A DNA stretch of 64,000 nt from Vibrio zhugei (GTDB taxonomy: Bacteria; Pseudomonadota; Gammaproteobacteria; Enterobacterales; Vibrionaceae), in assembly GCF_003716875.1 (NCBI RefSeq), contig NZ_CP033077.1, positions 868,001 to 932,000 of the forward strand, read 5' to 3'. The translations under genes were made by a program, and so were the position numbers. Positions 54,941 through 63,939 of this stretch are shown here, one piece after another; position 1 is the first letter of the stretch, and every line of letters begins with the position of its first letter. The notes below the pieces were generated by a model that worked only from the letters and a program-made list of their open reading frames with translations, was not told the DNA's origin and made no database searches.

Positions 54941-55723
54941 ATGGAAAAATCAACTCAACCAGAAGCGGTATCGTCGGTATTAAAAGTATTCAGTATTTTA
55001 CAGGCTCTTGGTGAGCAAAAGGAGATTGGTGTCTCTGAGTTGTCACAGCGCTTGATGATGTCCAAAGCGACAACCTATCGATTTTTGCAGACCATGAAGA
55101 CGCTAGGGTATGTGTCACAAGAAGGTGAGGCGGATAAGTATTCTTTAACACTCAAGTTGTTTGAACTCGGCTCGAAGTCTTTAGAGTATGTCGACATTGC
55201 CGAACTCGCCAATAAAGAAATGCAGTACATCAACCAGCAAACCAATGAAGCTCTGCATTTAGGTGCGCTCGATGACAATGCCATTATCTACGTACACAAG
55301 ATTGACTCAGGTTATAATCTAAGAATGTACTCAAGAATTGGGCGTCGTAATCCTTTGTACAGTACGGCAATTGGTAAAGTTTTGCTGGCAGAGCGTGAAG
55401 AAGAATTTGTTCGTCGTACCTTACGCGACGTCGAATTTGTTCAAAATACCCCGCGGACCGTGCGCAATGTTGATCAGTTATTAGCAGAACTGGCGATAGT
55501 ACGTGAACAACATTTTGCCGAAGATAATGAAGAACAAGAGCAAGGTTTACGCTGCATTGCGACGCCAGTGTATGACCGATTTGGCAGTGTGATTGCGGCG
55601 GTCTCTATGTCTTTTCCAACGATTCGCTTCGATGAATCGCGTAAGCTTGAATACGTTACTATGCTGCATCGAGCCTGCCGCACTATTTCTGAGAACCTTG
55701 GTTTTTACGATTACCCAGTATAA
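54941..55723 (+). CDS. kdgR: KdgR, IclR-family regulator of pectin catabolism
   Basis: 260 residues. N-terminal winged helix-turn-helix (EIGVSELSQRLMMSKATTYRFLQTMKTLGYV, about 28-60) and a C-terminal IclR effector domain (GALDDNAIIYVHKIDS, RIGRRNPLYSTAIGKVLLA). KdgR proteins repress uptake and catabolic genes until KDG binds. The closeness of the HTH to the enterobacterial form and its place beside kduD support the assignment. Confidence 0.92.
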   Translation: MEKSTQPEAVSSVLKVFSILQALGEQKEIGVSELSQRLMMSKATTYRFLQTMKTLGYVSQEGEADKYSLTLKLFELGSKSLEYVDIAELANKEMQYINQQTNEALHLGALDDNAIIYVHKIDSGYNLRMYSRIGRRNPLYSTAIGKVLLAEREEEFVRRTLRDVEFVQNTPRTVRNVDQLLAELAIVREQHFAEDNEEQEQGLRCIATPVYDRFGSVIAAVSMSFPTIRFDESRKLEYVTMLHRACRTISENLGFYDYPV

Positions 55724-55732
55724 AAAATGTGA

Positions 55733-55763
55733 AAAAGCCAGCATCCAAGATGTTGGCTTTTTT
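55733..55763 (+). terminator. Terminator after kdgR
   Basis: A 13-bp stem with one G-T pair (AAAAGCCAGCATC with GATGTTGGCTTTT), CAA loop, ending in a T run, 10 bases after the stop. The A run on the left makes it work on both strands. Confidence 0.85.
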
Positions 55764-55779
55764 GTATTATGAGGATATT

Positions 55780-55792
55780 AAAACACCGTTTT
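55780..55792. promoter_or_regulatory. Candidate KdgR operator upstream of the DUF294 gene
   Basis: AAAACACCGTTTT, the core of a perfect 17-bp palindrome TTAAAACACCGTTTTAA (55778-55794) between the kdgR terminator and the DUF294/CBS gene start. Arms match those at 46358; the centre differs. Confidence 0.4.
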
Positions 55793-55809
55793 AAAATTAG
55801 AGGTGGTGC

Positions 55810-57684
55810 TTGAATTCTTCATTAATACCTAACATTTACGACTTTCTTATCCGTTTGGATCCCTTTGATAAGATTCCCTCTGGCATTGTCATGTCGTTGG
55901 CCGAACACGTAAAAGTTCGTTACTTAGCTGCCGGCGAGCGAATTGAATTTAGCGTGCTTTGCGAGGATAAATTTCTCTATATTATTCGCTCAGGGGCGAT
56001 CGAACAGCGCCACCCTAGTGGGCAACTGCGTGCGCGCTTGGGGGCGGATGATCAATTTGGTTTCACGTTTTTAGCCCCGCTGACTCACGCAGAAGAGGGT
56101 TATCAAGCCACGGCAATCGAAGACTCTTTATTGTATCTAGTTCCTCATCACCAAGTTCAACAAGTTTGTAAGAAACATCCCGAATTTGCCGATTACTTTG
56201 CGGGACAAGCGACACGTCGTTTGCACTCAGCAGTGGGCGTTGGCGCGTATGAAAATGAAAAGGGTCTGTTTTATCAGCGTGTCTCGGAAGTTGCGAGTGA
56301 TAATATTACTGTGGTGGAGTTAGGGACGTCAATTCGTCATGTGGCTGAGCGAATGAGTGGTTATGATAAGTCGATGCATAGCTCATGTGCGGTGGTGGTG
56401 GAGAATGGCAACATTATCGGTATCTTAACGGATCGTGATATGACACGCTGCGTAGTCGCCAAAGGCATTGAAACCCATCGCCCGATAGACGATGTAATGA
56501 CCCGTAACCCGCTGGTGATCCAAGCCGATGATAAGGTGATTCAGGCCATTTCTCTGATGCTGGAACATAATATTCGTTGTTTACCGGTGATGAATGAGCA
56601 GCGTGTCGTTGGCTTATTGACCACATCGCATTTGGTCCACAACCACAAAACCCAAGCGTTATTTTTGCTAGAAAAAATCAAATACGCCAGCTCAGAGCAG
56701 GCCTTGATCGCATTGAAAGACGAAAAATATACGATTTTCCAAGCGTTGGTCGAGGGGGGCGTGAGTGCCGAAGTCCAAGGGCGTGTGATGTCGATGATTA
56801 TGGATGCGTTCACTCGCCGCTTAATTCAAATGAGTGAGGACTTACTTGGACCGCCACCGTGCCGCTATGCATGGGTTGTCGCGGGCTCACATGCCAGAAA
56901 TGAAGTTCATATGTTGTCGGATCAAGACAGCGCTCTGGTCTTGGCGGACGAAGCGAAACCGGAGTATCAGTTGTATTTTCGTCATTTGGCCATGCGTGTG
57001 TGTAATGGTTTGGCAGCATGTGGGTATCCATTATGCGATGGTAAGTATATGGCTGCCTCACCGAAATGGTGTCAGCCTCTAAGTACATGGAAATCGTATT
57101 ACACTAAGTGGGTGGCGAGCCCCGAATACAATCAATTGTTAAGTATTAGTGTCTTTCTTGAGGTTCGTGGTATTCATGGAGATATGAATCTGGTGACAGA
57201 GATGCAACACCATTTACATCGTTGCCTCCAAGATAGCCATACCTTTTTACCCGCATTAGTGAGAGACGCGATTGACACGCAGCCACCTCTTGGCATTTTT
57301 AATCACCTCGTCTTAGAAAAAGGCGGTGAAAACAGCCACACTTTAAATATCAAAAAATATGCCCTGAATTTGATCATTGATTTAGCGCGCATTTTCTCAT
57401 TATCGGTGGGGGGCAGTATGACTGGAACCGAAGCCCGTTTTATTTACGCTGCCGAGAACGGTGCGATGTCGGAGGACAGTTGCCAAAACATTATTGGCGC
57501 GTACAAATTTATTACTCAAGTACGCTTTCAACACCAATTACAAGCGATTAAGCAGAATAAAACGCCTGATAATCACATTGAACCTGACAGTTTTAGTAGT
57601 TTTGAGCGTAAGCATCTAAAAGATGCCTTTAAAATGATCAGTGAGTTACAAGATGTTGCCAAACTGCGATTCATTAAGGGATGA
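55810..57684 (+). CDS. DUF294/CBS-domain nucleotidyltransferase-like protein
   Basis: 624 residues. Order: cyclic-nucleotide-binding-like domain (about 15-135), two CBS motifs (about 160-275), DUF294 nucleotidyltransferase region with GS-x10-DxD (GSHARNEVHMLSDQDS, near 358-373), then the DUF294 C-terminal domain. This resembles GlnD-like signalling proteins. The start is TTG 55810 after AGAGGTGG. The next gene overlaps by 4 bases, the widespread DUF294-exonuclease pair often found near acetate genes. The exact substrate is unknown. Confidence 0.85.
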   Translation: MNSSLIPNIYDFLIRLDPFDKIPSGIVMSLAEHVKVRYLAAGERIEFSVLCEDKFLYIIRSGAIEQRHPSGQLRARLGADDQFGFTFLAPLTHAEEGYQATAIEDSLLYLVPHHQVQQVCKKHPEFADYFAGQATRRLHSAVGVGAYENEKGLFYQRVSEVASDNITVVELGTSIRHVAERMSGYDKSMHSSCAVVVENGNIIGILTDRDMTRCVVAKGIETHRPIDDVMTRNPLVIQADDKVIQAISLMLEHNIRCLPVMNEQRVVGLLTTSHLVHNHKTQALFLLEKIKYASSEQALIALKDEKYTIFQALVEGGVSAEVQGRVMSMIMDAFTRRLIQMSEDLLGPPPCRYAWVVAGSHARNEVHMLSDQDSALVLADEAKPEYQLYFRHLAMRVCNGLAACGYPLCDGKYMAASPKWCQPLSTWKSYYTKWVASPEYNQLLSISVFLEVRGIHGDMNLVTEMQHHLHRCLQDSHTFLPALVRDAIDTQPPLGIFNHLVLEKGGENSHTLNIKKYALNLIIDLARIFSLSVGGSMTGTEARFIYAAENGAMSEDSCQNIIGAYKFITQVRFQHQLQAIKQNKTPDNHIEPDSFSSFERKHLKDAFKMISELQDVAKLRFIKG

Positions 57685-58397
57685 TCATGATTGCCTTTCT
57701 CAGACGACGGCTTAATTCGGTGCATCGTATTGAAAAAATTCATCAAAAGTTAGGTCAGCGGACCGATCTTGCATCAGGAATGGAGCAATTTGCCCGAATA
57801 CCGCTACCCAATGTAAATGATGTTGTTAGCGACATGCCCATGCTGTCATTCGATTTTGAAACCTCGGGCGTTGATGCTACGCAGGACCAAATCCTGAGTG
57901 TTGGGTGGGTGCCGATGACCGATCACGTCATGGACACGGATGCGAGTGAAGAAACGTATATCTACCATGATCAATACGTGAATGCTCGCTCGGCAGAAAT
58001 TCATCAATTAATGCCTCACGCCCTTGCTCACGGTCAGGCGCTAGAGCGTGTCATGGAGGCACTATTTGCGCAACTGGCAGGAAAAGTGGCGCTGGTGCAT
58101 GGCGCCTGTATAGAAAAAGCCTTCATTGATGACTATGTTCAACGCCGTTATCAATTGCCCGAGTTGCCGTGTTGGTGGATAGACACGCTTCATATTGAAA
58201 AACGCTTCACTTTTCATGGGCGAATGCAAACCGCGAGCGAACTCGACCTGAGTGCTCTTAGGCAGCGTTATAAGCTGCCAGCGTATAGGGCTCATTCTGC
58301 CTCGCTCGATGCTCTGGCAACTGCGGAATTATTTACCGCACAACTACGAACGCTCTTCAAAGGGCATGTACCGCAGTTGTCGGAGCTGATTCTTTGA
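57681..58397 (+). CDS. DnaQ-like 3'-5' exonuclease
   Basis: 238 residues of the DEDDh exonuclease superfamily. Exo I motif DFETSG near residue 56, exo II region HGACIEKAFIDDY, and exo III H...D in RAHSASLDALATAEL. Residues 1-45 are an extension before the nuclease fold. Starts with ATGATCATG, overlapping the DUF294 gene stop, so the pair is co-translated. Not the replicative epsilon subunit itself, judged by the divergent motifs and the context. Confidence 0.88.
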   Translation: MIMIAFLRRRLNSVHRIEKIHQKLGQRTDLASGMEQFARIPLPNVNDVVSDMPMLSFDFETSGVDATQDQILSVGWVPMTDHVMDTDASEETYIYHDQYVNARSAEIHQLMPHALAHGQALERVMEALFAQLAGKVALVHGACIEKAFIDDYVQRRYQLPELPCWWIDTLHIEKRFTFHGRMQTASELDLSALRQRYKLPAYRAHSASLDALATAELFTAQLRTLFKGHVPQLSELIL

Positions 58398-58491
58398 TTC
58401 CATTGAGCCTGCATTTTGATAACCATTTCGCATTTTTTGGCCGCGACACCGTTATAATAACCCTGCTATTTTTGTGTTTATTGAGGTAGGG

Positions 58492-58788
58492 ATGGCAAAT
58501 AAGCCGGATCGCATGACTGCTATGCATAACATTATCGACGCAGTGAAAGCAGAGTTTCCTTTATATCAAGCGGATACCTTTGTGTGCGGGCCAGATAATG
58601 AATGCCAAGGGTGTCCGAAGAAACTGATGGAATTAGTCGATACAGAGCTGACGTATTGGGAAAATGCGATGAGTCGTGGTATTACACCGACGTTTGATGA
58701 GCTGCGCCAATTCGGCAAAATGTGCAAAAACGTTCGGCGTGGCTTAGTGAGAAATCAGCGCATACCTGCTGAGCCACACCATGGTTAA
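58492..58788 (+). CDS. Conserved small Cys-containing protein, function unknown
   Basis: 98 residues from ATG 58492 (GAGGTAGGG upstream; an in-frame ATG at 58474 overlaps this site and is rejected). Cysteines in CGPDNECQGC (C-x6-C-x2-C) plus a later KMCKNV could bind metal or an Fe-S cluster. A TATAAT at about 58453-58458 may be its -10. No family recognised. Confidence 0.75.
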   Translation: MANKPDRMTAMHNIIDAVKAEFPLYQADTFVCGPDNECQGCPKKLMELVDTELTYWENAMSRGITPTFDELRQFGKMCKNVRRGLVRNQRIPAEPHHG

Positions 58789-58813
58789 AACTGTGACGCT
58801 TTTTTAAGGTTGC

Positions 58814-59722
58814 CTACTGGCTTGTTTCTCCGTTCTTAAGCATATGGCTTAGAAAACTTAAAAAATCTTGCACGATAGACGGTGGTTTTCTGTGTGACAT
58901 CACTTGTAACTGAATACTGCGCTGCAACAACGATGGCTCTTGCATCGGTATTAATACCAAGCCATCTCGTTTGGCGATTCGGCTGACACTTAACTCGCCA
59001 CATAGAGCGATAGCATCGGTATTCTCTTTGGCATAGGTATACAGTGCCCCCATAGAGTTGGTGGTTAGAGCGGGGGTAATACTAATGCCGGCTAAATGAC
59101 ACGCAATATCGAATAAGTAACTTAAGGTGGTACCAGGCTCGGATAGGACCAGTGGGTAATTCGCTAAATCACGAACACTGAGCTGCGTGTTGTTGGCTAA
59201 AGGGTGGTTGGCTGACAGTAATGCTGAAATTGGCGCGGGGGATTGTAAGGCGACCGCGACACCTTGTTCGATTTGCAAGCTGAATGTGAGCGCGGCATCG
59301 ACCACGCCTTCTTTCACCAATTGGGTCGCTTCTGCTGACTCAACCACCTTAAGAGAAAAAATCGCATTGGGGTTTTGAGCGCGAAAGCACGCCATCACGT
59401 AAGGTAAAAAGTCCCAAGCCATCCCTTCGGGACTCGCCAAAGCAATAGATTGCATTTTGACGCTGTCTAGTCCCTTCATTTCCGAAATCACGTTGCTTAA
59501 CTCGACGGTATTGCGCAGCGAATAGGTATAAAGAACTTCTCCCGCCGACGTTAATGACATGCCACGTGGTTTTCTTTCAAATAAAGTCACATCAAGCTGA
59601 GCCTCTAGCTGACTGATTTGTCGACTGATGGCTGAGATGGCGACGTGCAGTTGTTCAGAAGCGGCCGAGAGAGAGCCAGTCTGGGCAACGGCATGGAAAT
59701 ATTTCAAAGAGAAGTCATGCAT
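58814..59722 (-). CDS. LysR-family transcriptional regulator
   Basis: About 302 residues from ATG 59722 (MHDFSLKYFHAVAQTGSLSA), preferred to the in-frame ATG at 59749. Typical LysR helix-turn-helix over residues 4-60 (GSLSAASEQLHVAISAISRQISQLE) and a periplasmic-binding-type co-inducer domain. Divergent from an M20 peptidase gene with a 123-base gap, so it probably regulates that gene. The effector is unknown. Confidence 0.92.
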   Translation of the reverse strand: MHDFSLKYFHAVAQTGSLSAASEQLHVAISAISRQISQLEAQLDVTLFERKPRGMSLTSAGEVLYTYSLRNTVELSNVISEMKGLDSVKMQSIALASPEGMAWDFLPYVMACFRAQNPNAIFSLKVVESAEATQLVKEGVVDAALTFSLQIEQGVAVALQSPAPISALLSANHPLANNTQLSVRDLANYPLVLSEPGTTLSYLFDIACHLAGISITPALTTNSMGALYTYAKENTDAIALCGELSVSRIAKRDGLVLIPMQEPSLLQRSIQLQVMSHRKPPSIVQDFLSFLSHMLKNGETSQ

Positions 59723-59845
59723 AATGGTTCTTTCTATTTTTGATAACAATTTTTTGCCTAATTGATAATTGTGGCAAAGTTTTAGTCATCATATGCTAAT
59801 CCGATATAGCAGAGCGAGTGTTTTACGCGAAAACAGGGATAAATC

Positions 59846-61246
59846 ATGACACAATCGAGCGATATCGGACGTGCCGCAGCGGTTACGCTGGCAAAGCAGA
59901 CTCTCCACAATGGTGAATTTTACCAAACACTTTCCCGGCGTGTGGCGATGGCAACGGAAAGTCAGAACCCAGATGCAGCAGAAGCGCTGTCGGTTTATCT
60001 GACCCAAGAGATCGAGCCTTACCTGACCCAATTGGGGTTTGAGTGTGAGCAGTTTAATAATCCAGTCGCGGGCAAACCGCCATTGATGATCGCAACGCGC
60101 ATTGAATCGGCATCGAGTCACACTTTATTGCTGTACGGGCATGGTGATGTCACTGATGGTCAAGCACAATTGTGGATGGACGGCACGCATCCTTGGGAGT
60201 TAACGCAGATTGGCGACAAGTTATTCGGACGTGGTACTGCGGATAATAAAGGCCAACACACCATCAATTTAATGGCGTTAGAAGCGGTGCTCAAGCAGCG
60301 TGAGGGTCAGCTTGGTTATAACGTTAAGATATTATTCGAGATGAGCGAAGAAGTCGGCTCAATCGGCTTAGAGCAGTTTTGTCGCGAGCATCAAGACGCG
60401 CTACAAGCCGATGTGTTTCTGGCGTCAGATGGGCCGCGTTTGAATGCCGCAACGCCGACCATTTTCTTGGGATCTCGTGGTGTATGTCAGTTTCGCTTAC
60501 GGTGTCAGACGGGCAATGGCGCGCGTCATTCAGGGAACTGGGGAGGCGTGATCACCAATGCCGCTATCCGCCTTAATCATGCGTTAGCCACGTTAGTTTC
60601 CAAAACAGGCCAAGTGCTGCCTGCTGTGCTCAAAGCGCCAGAGCCTCAAGGTTTGGTGGCGAATATGATGCAAGCGTTACCGGTGGGTGGCAATGAGGGC
60701 GATCCGACATTGAACGAAGCCTGGGGTGAAACGCACCTGACGAAAGGTGAGCGATTGTTTGGTTCGAATACCTTAGAAGTGATAGCGTTCGGTGCGGGGA
60801 ATATCGTTAAGCCCGTGGGGGCGATTCCAGATTCGGCTGAAGCCGTTTGTCATTTGCGCATGGTTTCTGGCACTGATTGGGAAAATCTCATTGCCAATCT
60901 TCAGGCGCATTTTGTCTCCCACGATTTCGATGACATTGAAGTGATTTATGAAGGGGGATATAACGCGACACGCTTAGACCCGAGCCATCCATGGGTTCGC
61001 TTTGTGCAAGACTCGATGCAAGCCTCACTAGAGCAAACGGTGACCGTATTACCGAATTTAGGTGGAACCATCCCAAATCATTGTTTTGCAGATGTGTTAG
61101 CTTTGCCCACGGTATGGATGCCACACTCTTATCCGTCTTGTAATCAACATGCGCCGGATGAACATTTACTGGTCAGTGTCGTAGAACAGGGGCTGGCATC
61201 GGCGGCGGGCGTATTTTGGGATTTAGGTGAGAATTGGCCTGGTTAA
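59846..61246 (+). CDS. M20-family metallopeptidase (ArgE/DapE/CPG2 type)
   Basis: 466 residues. Metal-binding and catalytic motifs are present: GHGDV (about 91-95), GRGTADNKG (about 130-138) and SEEVGS (about 170-175), with a dimerisation lid domain in the middle and a late His in PHSYPSCNQHAP. Such enzymes cleave small peptides, acylated amino acids or carbamoyl groups; the substrate cannot be named. It faces an MFS transporter across a terminator, which may import its substrate. Confidence 0.88.
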   Translation: MTQSSDIGRAAAVTLAKQTLHNGEFYQTLSRRVAMATESQNPDAAEALSVYLTQEIEPYLTQLGFECEQFNNPVAGKPPLMIATRIESASSHTLLLYGHGDVTDGQAQLWMDGTHPWELTQIGDKLFGRGTADNKGQHTINLMALEAVLKQREGQLGYNVKILFEMSEEVGSIGLEQFCREHQDALQADVFLASDGPRLNAATPTIFLGSRGVCQFRLRCQTGNGARHSGNWGGVITNAAIRLNHALATLVSKTGQVLPAVLKAPEPQGLVANMMQALPVGGNEGDPTLNEAWGETHLTKGERLFGSNTLEVIAFGAGNIVKPVGAIPDSAEAVCHLRMVSGTDWENLIANLQAHFVSHDFDDIEVIYEGGYNATRLDPSHPWVRFVQDSMQASLEQTVTVLPNLGGTIPNHCFADVLALPTVWMPHSYPSCNQHAPDEHLLVSVVEQGLASAAGVFWDLGENWPG

Positions 61247-61269
61247 CCCAATGTTATGCCGACGATTTA

Positions 61270-61293
61270 AAAGGGCTCCTGTTGGAGCCCTTT
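61270..61293. terminator. Bidirectional terminator between M20 peptidase and MFS genes
   Basis: A 10-bp stem (AAAGGGCTCC with GGAGCCCTTT) and TGTT loop between two convergent genes, T-rich on both sides. Confidence 0.85.
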
Positions 61294-61310
61294 AACTAAT
61301 GGCAAAGAAG

Positions 61311-62612
61311 CTAACGAATGTTAAAGTGCTTACGAATAGCCACCATGGTCGCCAAGCTGACACAACACGTCAGTAATAGGTAATAGCTTGGCGCAAGCAA
61401 ATCGCCAGTTGCACTGATTGACCATACCAATAACGCTGGGGTGAAGCTGCCGAATACCGTTGTTGCGATGTTATAGCTTAGAGACATACCGGTTGCGCGC
61501 ACGTGGGTGGGAAACAGTTCAGACATCAATGCAGGTAAGCCACCAAAGTACATGGCTTTAAGAATACTGAGCCAAAAGAGTACGCTGGCGAGCATGATTA
61601 ACGTTGGGTGGGTGGAGAGCAGTGTGAACGCTGGATAGACAGTTAAGAAGAACAGACCAGATGCAACGATCATTACGCGTGTACGACCAATGTTATCGGA
61701 GAGTGTCCCGATAAATGGTGTTAGCACCGTCAAAACTGCGTAACTGATTAATGTGCCACCGTAACCAATCGAACTGCTCATGCCTAAAAATTTGCTCGCA
61801 TAGGTTGGCATAAAGATAATGGAATAGGTCACAGAGGTGGATAACATCATCGCACCAATGGTGTAAATGATGCTGCGTTTATGTGATTTAAACAGCGCAG
61901 CAACGGGCACCTTCGGTTCTTCTTCTTTGTGGGCAAACTCGCCCGTTTCTTCGATGTGGCGACGGATGTATAAACCGACTGGGCCAATCAGCAGCCCGAA
62001 GATGAAAGGAATGCGCCAGCCCCAGCTTTCTAATTGTTCAGTACTAAGCAAGGCGGTCAGTACCAAACCAAAACCAGCCCCTAATAAACCGCTGATCCCT
62101 TGGCTAGCGAACATAAAGCTAGACAGAAAGCCTTTACGCTCGGGGTATTGTTCAACCAACATTGCCGTGGTACTACCAAATTCGCCACCAGCTGAAAAGC
62201 CTTGTAGTAAACGAGCCAGTAAAATACCGATCGGTGCCCAGATACCGATACTCGCGTAAGTCGGCATGACCGCAATCAAAAATGTGCCGGCCATCATCAG
62301 CCAAATCGTCAGCAGCATGGCGGATTTTCGACCTGATTTATCGGCATAACTGCCGATAATAATCGCTCCGACTGGGCGAATTAAATACGACATTGCGAAG
62401 GTAAATAACGCCAGCATTAATGACAGTGTTGTATCATCTGTCGGGAAAAAGAGCTTAGAAATGGTTCCAGCAAAAAAGGCGTAAGCGATAAGATCAAACC
62501 ATTCCAAGGCATTACCTATCGAGGATGCAATAATCAGTTTGTATAGTTTGCGATCTGAAAGTTTCTGGTTGGATTTCAAGGTCTGCTTATTAGCAAGTAC
62601 GCCATCAGACAT
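61311..62612 (-). CDS. MFS transporter, metabolite:H+ symporter type
   Basis: 433 residues with 12 hydrophobic segments. Features of the MHS/ProP-like group: ASSIGNALEWFDLIAYAFFA in helix 1, the RPVGAIIIGSYADKSGRK loop between helices 2 and 3, and LLARLLQGFSAGGEFGST. These carry organic acids or betaine-like solutes with protons. Substrate unknown; the neighbouring M20 peptidase and LysR suggest a shared metabolite. Confidence 0.9.
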   Translation of the reverse strand: MSDGVLANKQTLKSNQKLSDRKLYKLIIASSIGNALEWFDLIAYAFFAGTISKLFFPTDDTTLSLMLALFTFAMSYLIRPVGAIIIGSYADKSGRKSAMLLTIWLMMAGTFLIAVMPTYASIGIWAPIGILLARLLQGFSAGGEFGSTTAMLVEQYPERKGFLSSFMFASQGISGLLGAGFGLVLTALLSTEQLESWGWRIPFIFGLLIGPVGLYIRRHIEETGEFAHKEEEPKVPVAALFKSHKRSIIYTIGAMMLSTSVTYSIIFMPTYASKFLGMSSSIGYGGTLISYAVLTVLTPFIGTLSDNIGRTRVMIVASGLFFLTVYPAFTLLSTHPTLIMLASVLFWLSILKAMYFGGLPALMSELFPTHVRATGMSLSYNIATTVFGSFTPALLVWSISATGDLLAPSYYLLLTCCVSLATMVAIRKHFNIR

Positions 62613-62961
62613 AAATTACTCCCTGTAATTAAATAGAATCGTCCGTTATTTTTCGATACTAGGAGGTTCAATGCTTTGGCACAATTGTTAATTTATGAAT
62701 TCATCTTTGCTTTTTTTGCAAAGCAAAACATGGGAGGTTTATATCAGAGGGAAGCGTGAATAATCTGATGTAACGAATTCATTTTATTAGATTTTTAATG
62801 GTATGCCAGTTTTTGCATATCTGGGGCACATACTTGATAATAGCAAAGAGAAAAGATCGCGATTGCACTACCCAGTCTAGAAAAGTGCAGAGGATTGACT
62901 CGCTAAACTGGGTGGCAACGGGGATTAACGTGAGTTGATGAAACCCCGTCAGCCGTCTTAT
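62613..62961. other. Intergenic region before rnhA, no gene seen
   Basis: 349 bases. A CTTTGC-T7-GCAAAG palindrome (62705-62723) and a weak ACGGGG/CCCCGT inverted repeat (62918-62949) near the rnhA end are present; the latter lacks a T run in the rnhA direction, so it is a poor terminator. Nothing else supported. Confidence 0.5.
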
Positions 62962-63723
62962 TTATCCCGTACGCAATGCCATAATCTCAGGGATGTTGTA
63001 TGGTTGGCGATAGCGAATCAAGTCGGTTTCTTGAGTATCAATGGCGACAATCGACATTCTATCCGCTAATTCATTGCCTTCGATATCCACATGACCATTA
63101 ACATGGTGAATTGTAATACGTGAGGCTAACGCTTGATATAAGCGGTAGGCGGGTTGAATGATCTCGAGATTTTTGATCTCTCCGCCGCTTTTTTTCCAGC
63201 CTTTTTTCTCCCAACCCGGTGCCCATTGTGTAATACAATCAATGGAATATTTCGAGTCACAGAAAATGGCAACCGATTGACCTAGGCTCAGTTTGTCTTG
63301 CGCCATTAAGAGGGCATGATGTAACCCATGCAACTCAGCGGTATTATTGGTGCCATAGGTTTGAAAGAGACCAAACCACAGTTCACTAAGCTGGTTATGT
63401 TCATAGACCGCTAAGCCAGTGCCTGCTTTGCCCGGGTTGGGTTCACACCCGCCATCAGAGAATATTTTGATATCAAACGGCATGGCTTCAATTTGTGCTT
63501 GGGTTAATGCCGCTGATTTGGCTTTTGTGGGCGGTTTAGTTGTTGCCGCTGTACGACGCACTGGCGCTGGCTGTGCGCCAAATGCTGCTTCTGCTTCGGC
63601 TAATGAAGGGTAGGATTTAAATTTTGCGCCCGTAAAACCGTCGACCTGTTGTTTGCATTGCTCCCAAGTCGTATAAATACCATGTTGACGGCCTTTCCAA
63701 ACCACGTAATATTTTTTAGCCAA
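62962..63723 (-). CDS. Ribonuclease H with N-terminal hybrid-binding domain
   Basis: 253 residues. Residues 1-48 form the RNase H1 N-terminal (viroplasmin-like) RNA-DNA hybrid-binding domain (KKYYVVWKGRQHGIYTTWEQC). A Thr/Lys/Ala-rich linker follows, and the RNase H fold begins near 83 with catalytic Asp in IFSDGGCEPNPG, Glu in NTAELHGL, Asp in IFCDSKYS and the late Asp in GNELADRMS. It removes RNA from RNA-DNA hybrids. This layout is an additional RNase H, distinct from the short RnhA. Confidence 0.93.
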   Translation of the reverse strand: MAKKYYVVWKGRQHGIYTTWEQCKQQVDGFTGAKFKSYPSLAEAEAAFGAQPAPVRRTAATTKPPTKAKSAALTQAQIEAMPFDIKIFSDGGCEPNPGKAGTGLAVYEHNQLSELWFGLFQTYGTNNTAELHGLHHALLMAQDKLSLGQSVAIFCDSKYSIDCITQWAPGWEKKGWKKSGGEIKNLEIIQPAYRLYQALASRITIHHVNGHVDIEGNELADRMSIVAIDTQETDLIRYRQPYNIPEIMALRTG

Positions 63724-63939
63724 ACCGTATGTTTCCCCTTTCTCAAATCAGAATGATGTCTCTCGCGACAAGTTTGCATCATCAGTCATCTTATTGATAA
63801 GGTCAATAGCCAACCGTGGTTGATATCGGGTTGCAGGAAACGTCGTGCATGCGCTGTTGAGCGTGGAATTCGATAGCATTTTTGAAATAGCGGTGTTTAT
63901 AATCGCCGATAGCGATTCTCATTTGAAAAGGAATGAAAC

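Noticed and set aside
62676..62692. Sigma-54-like sequence TTGGCACAATTGTTAAT
   Set aside because: The -24 half is good but the -12 half reads TTAAT instead of TTGCW, and no suitable downstream gene follows.
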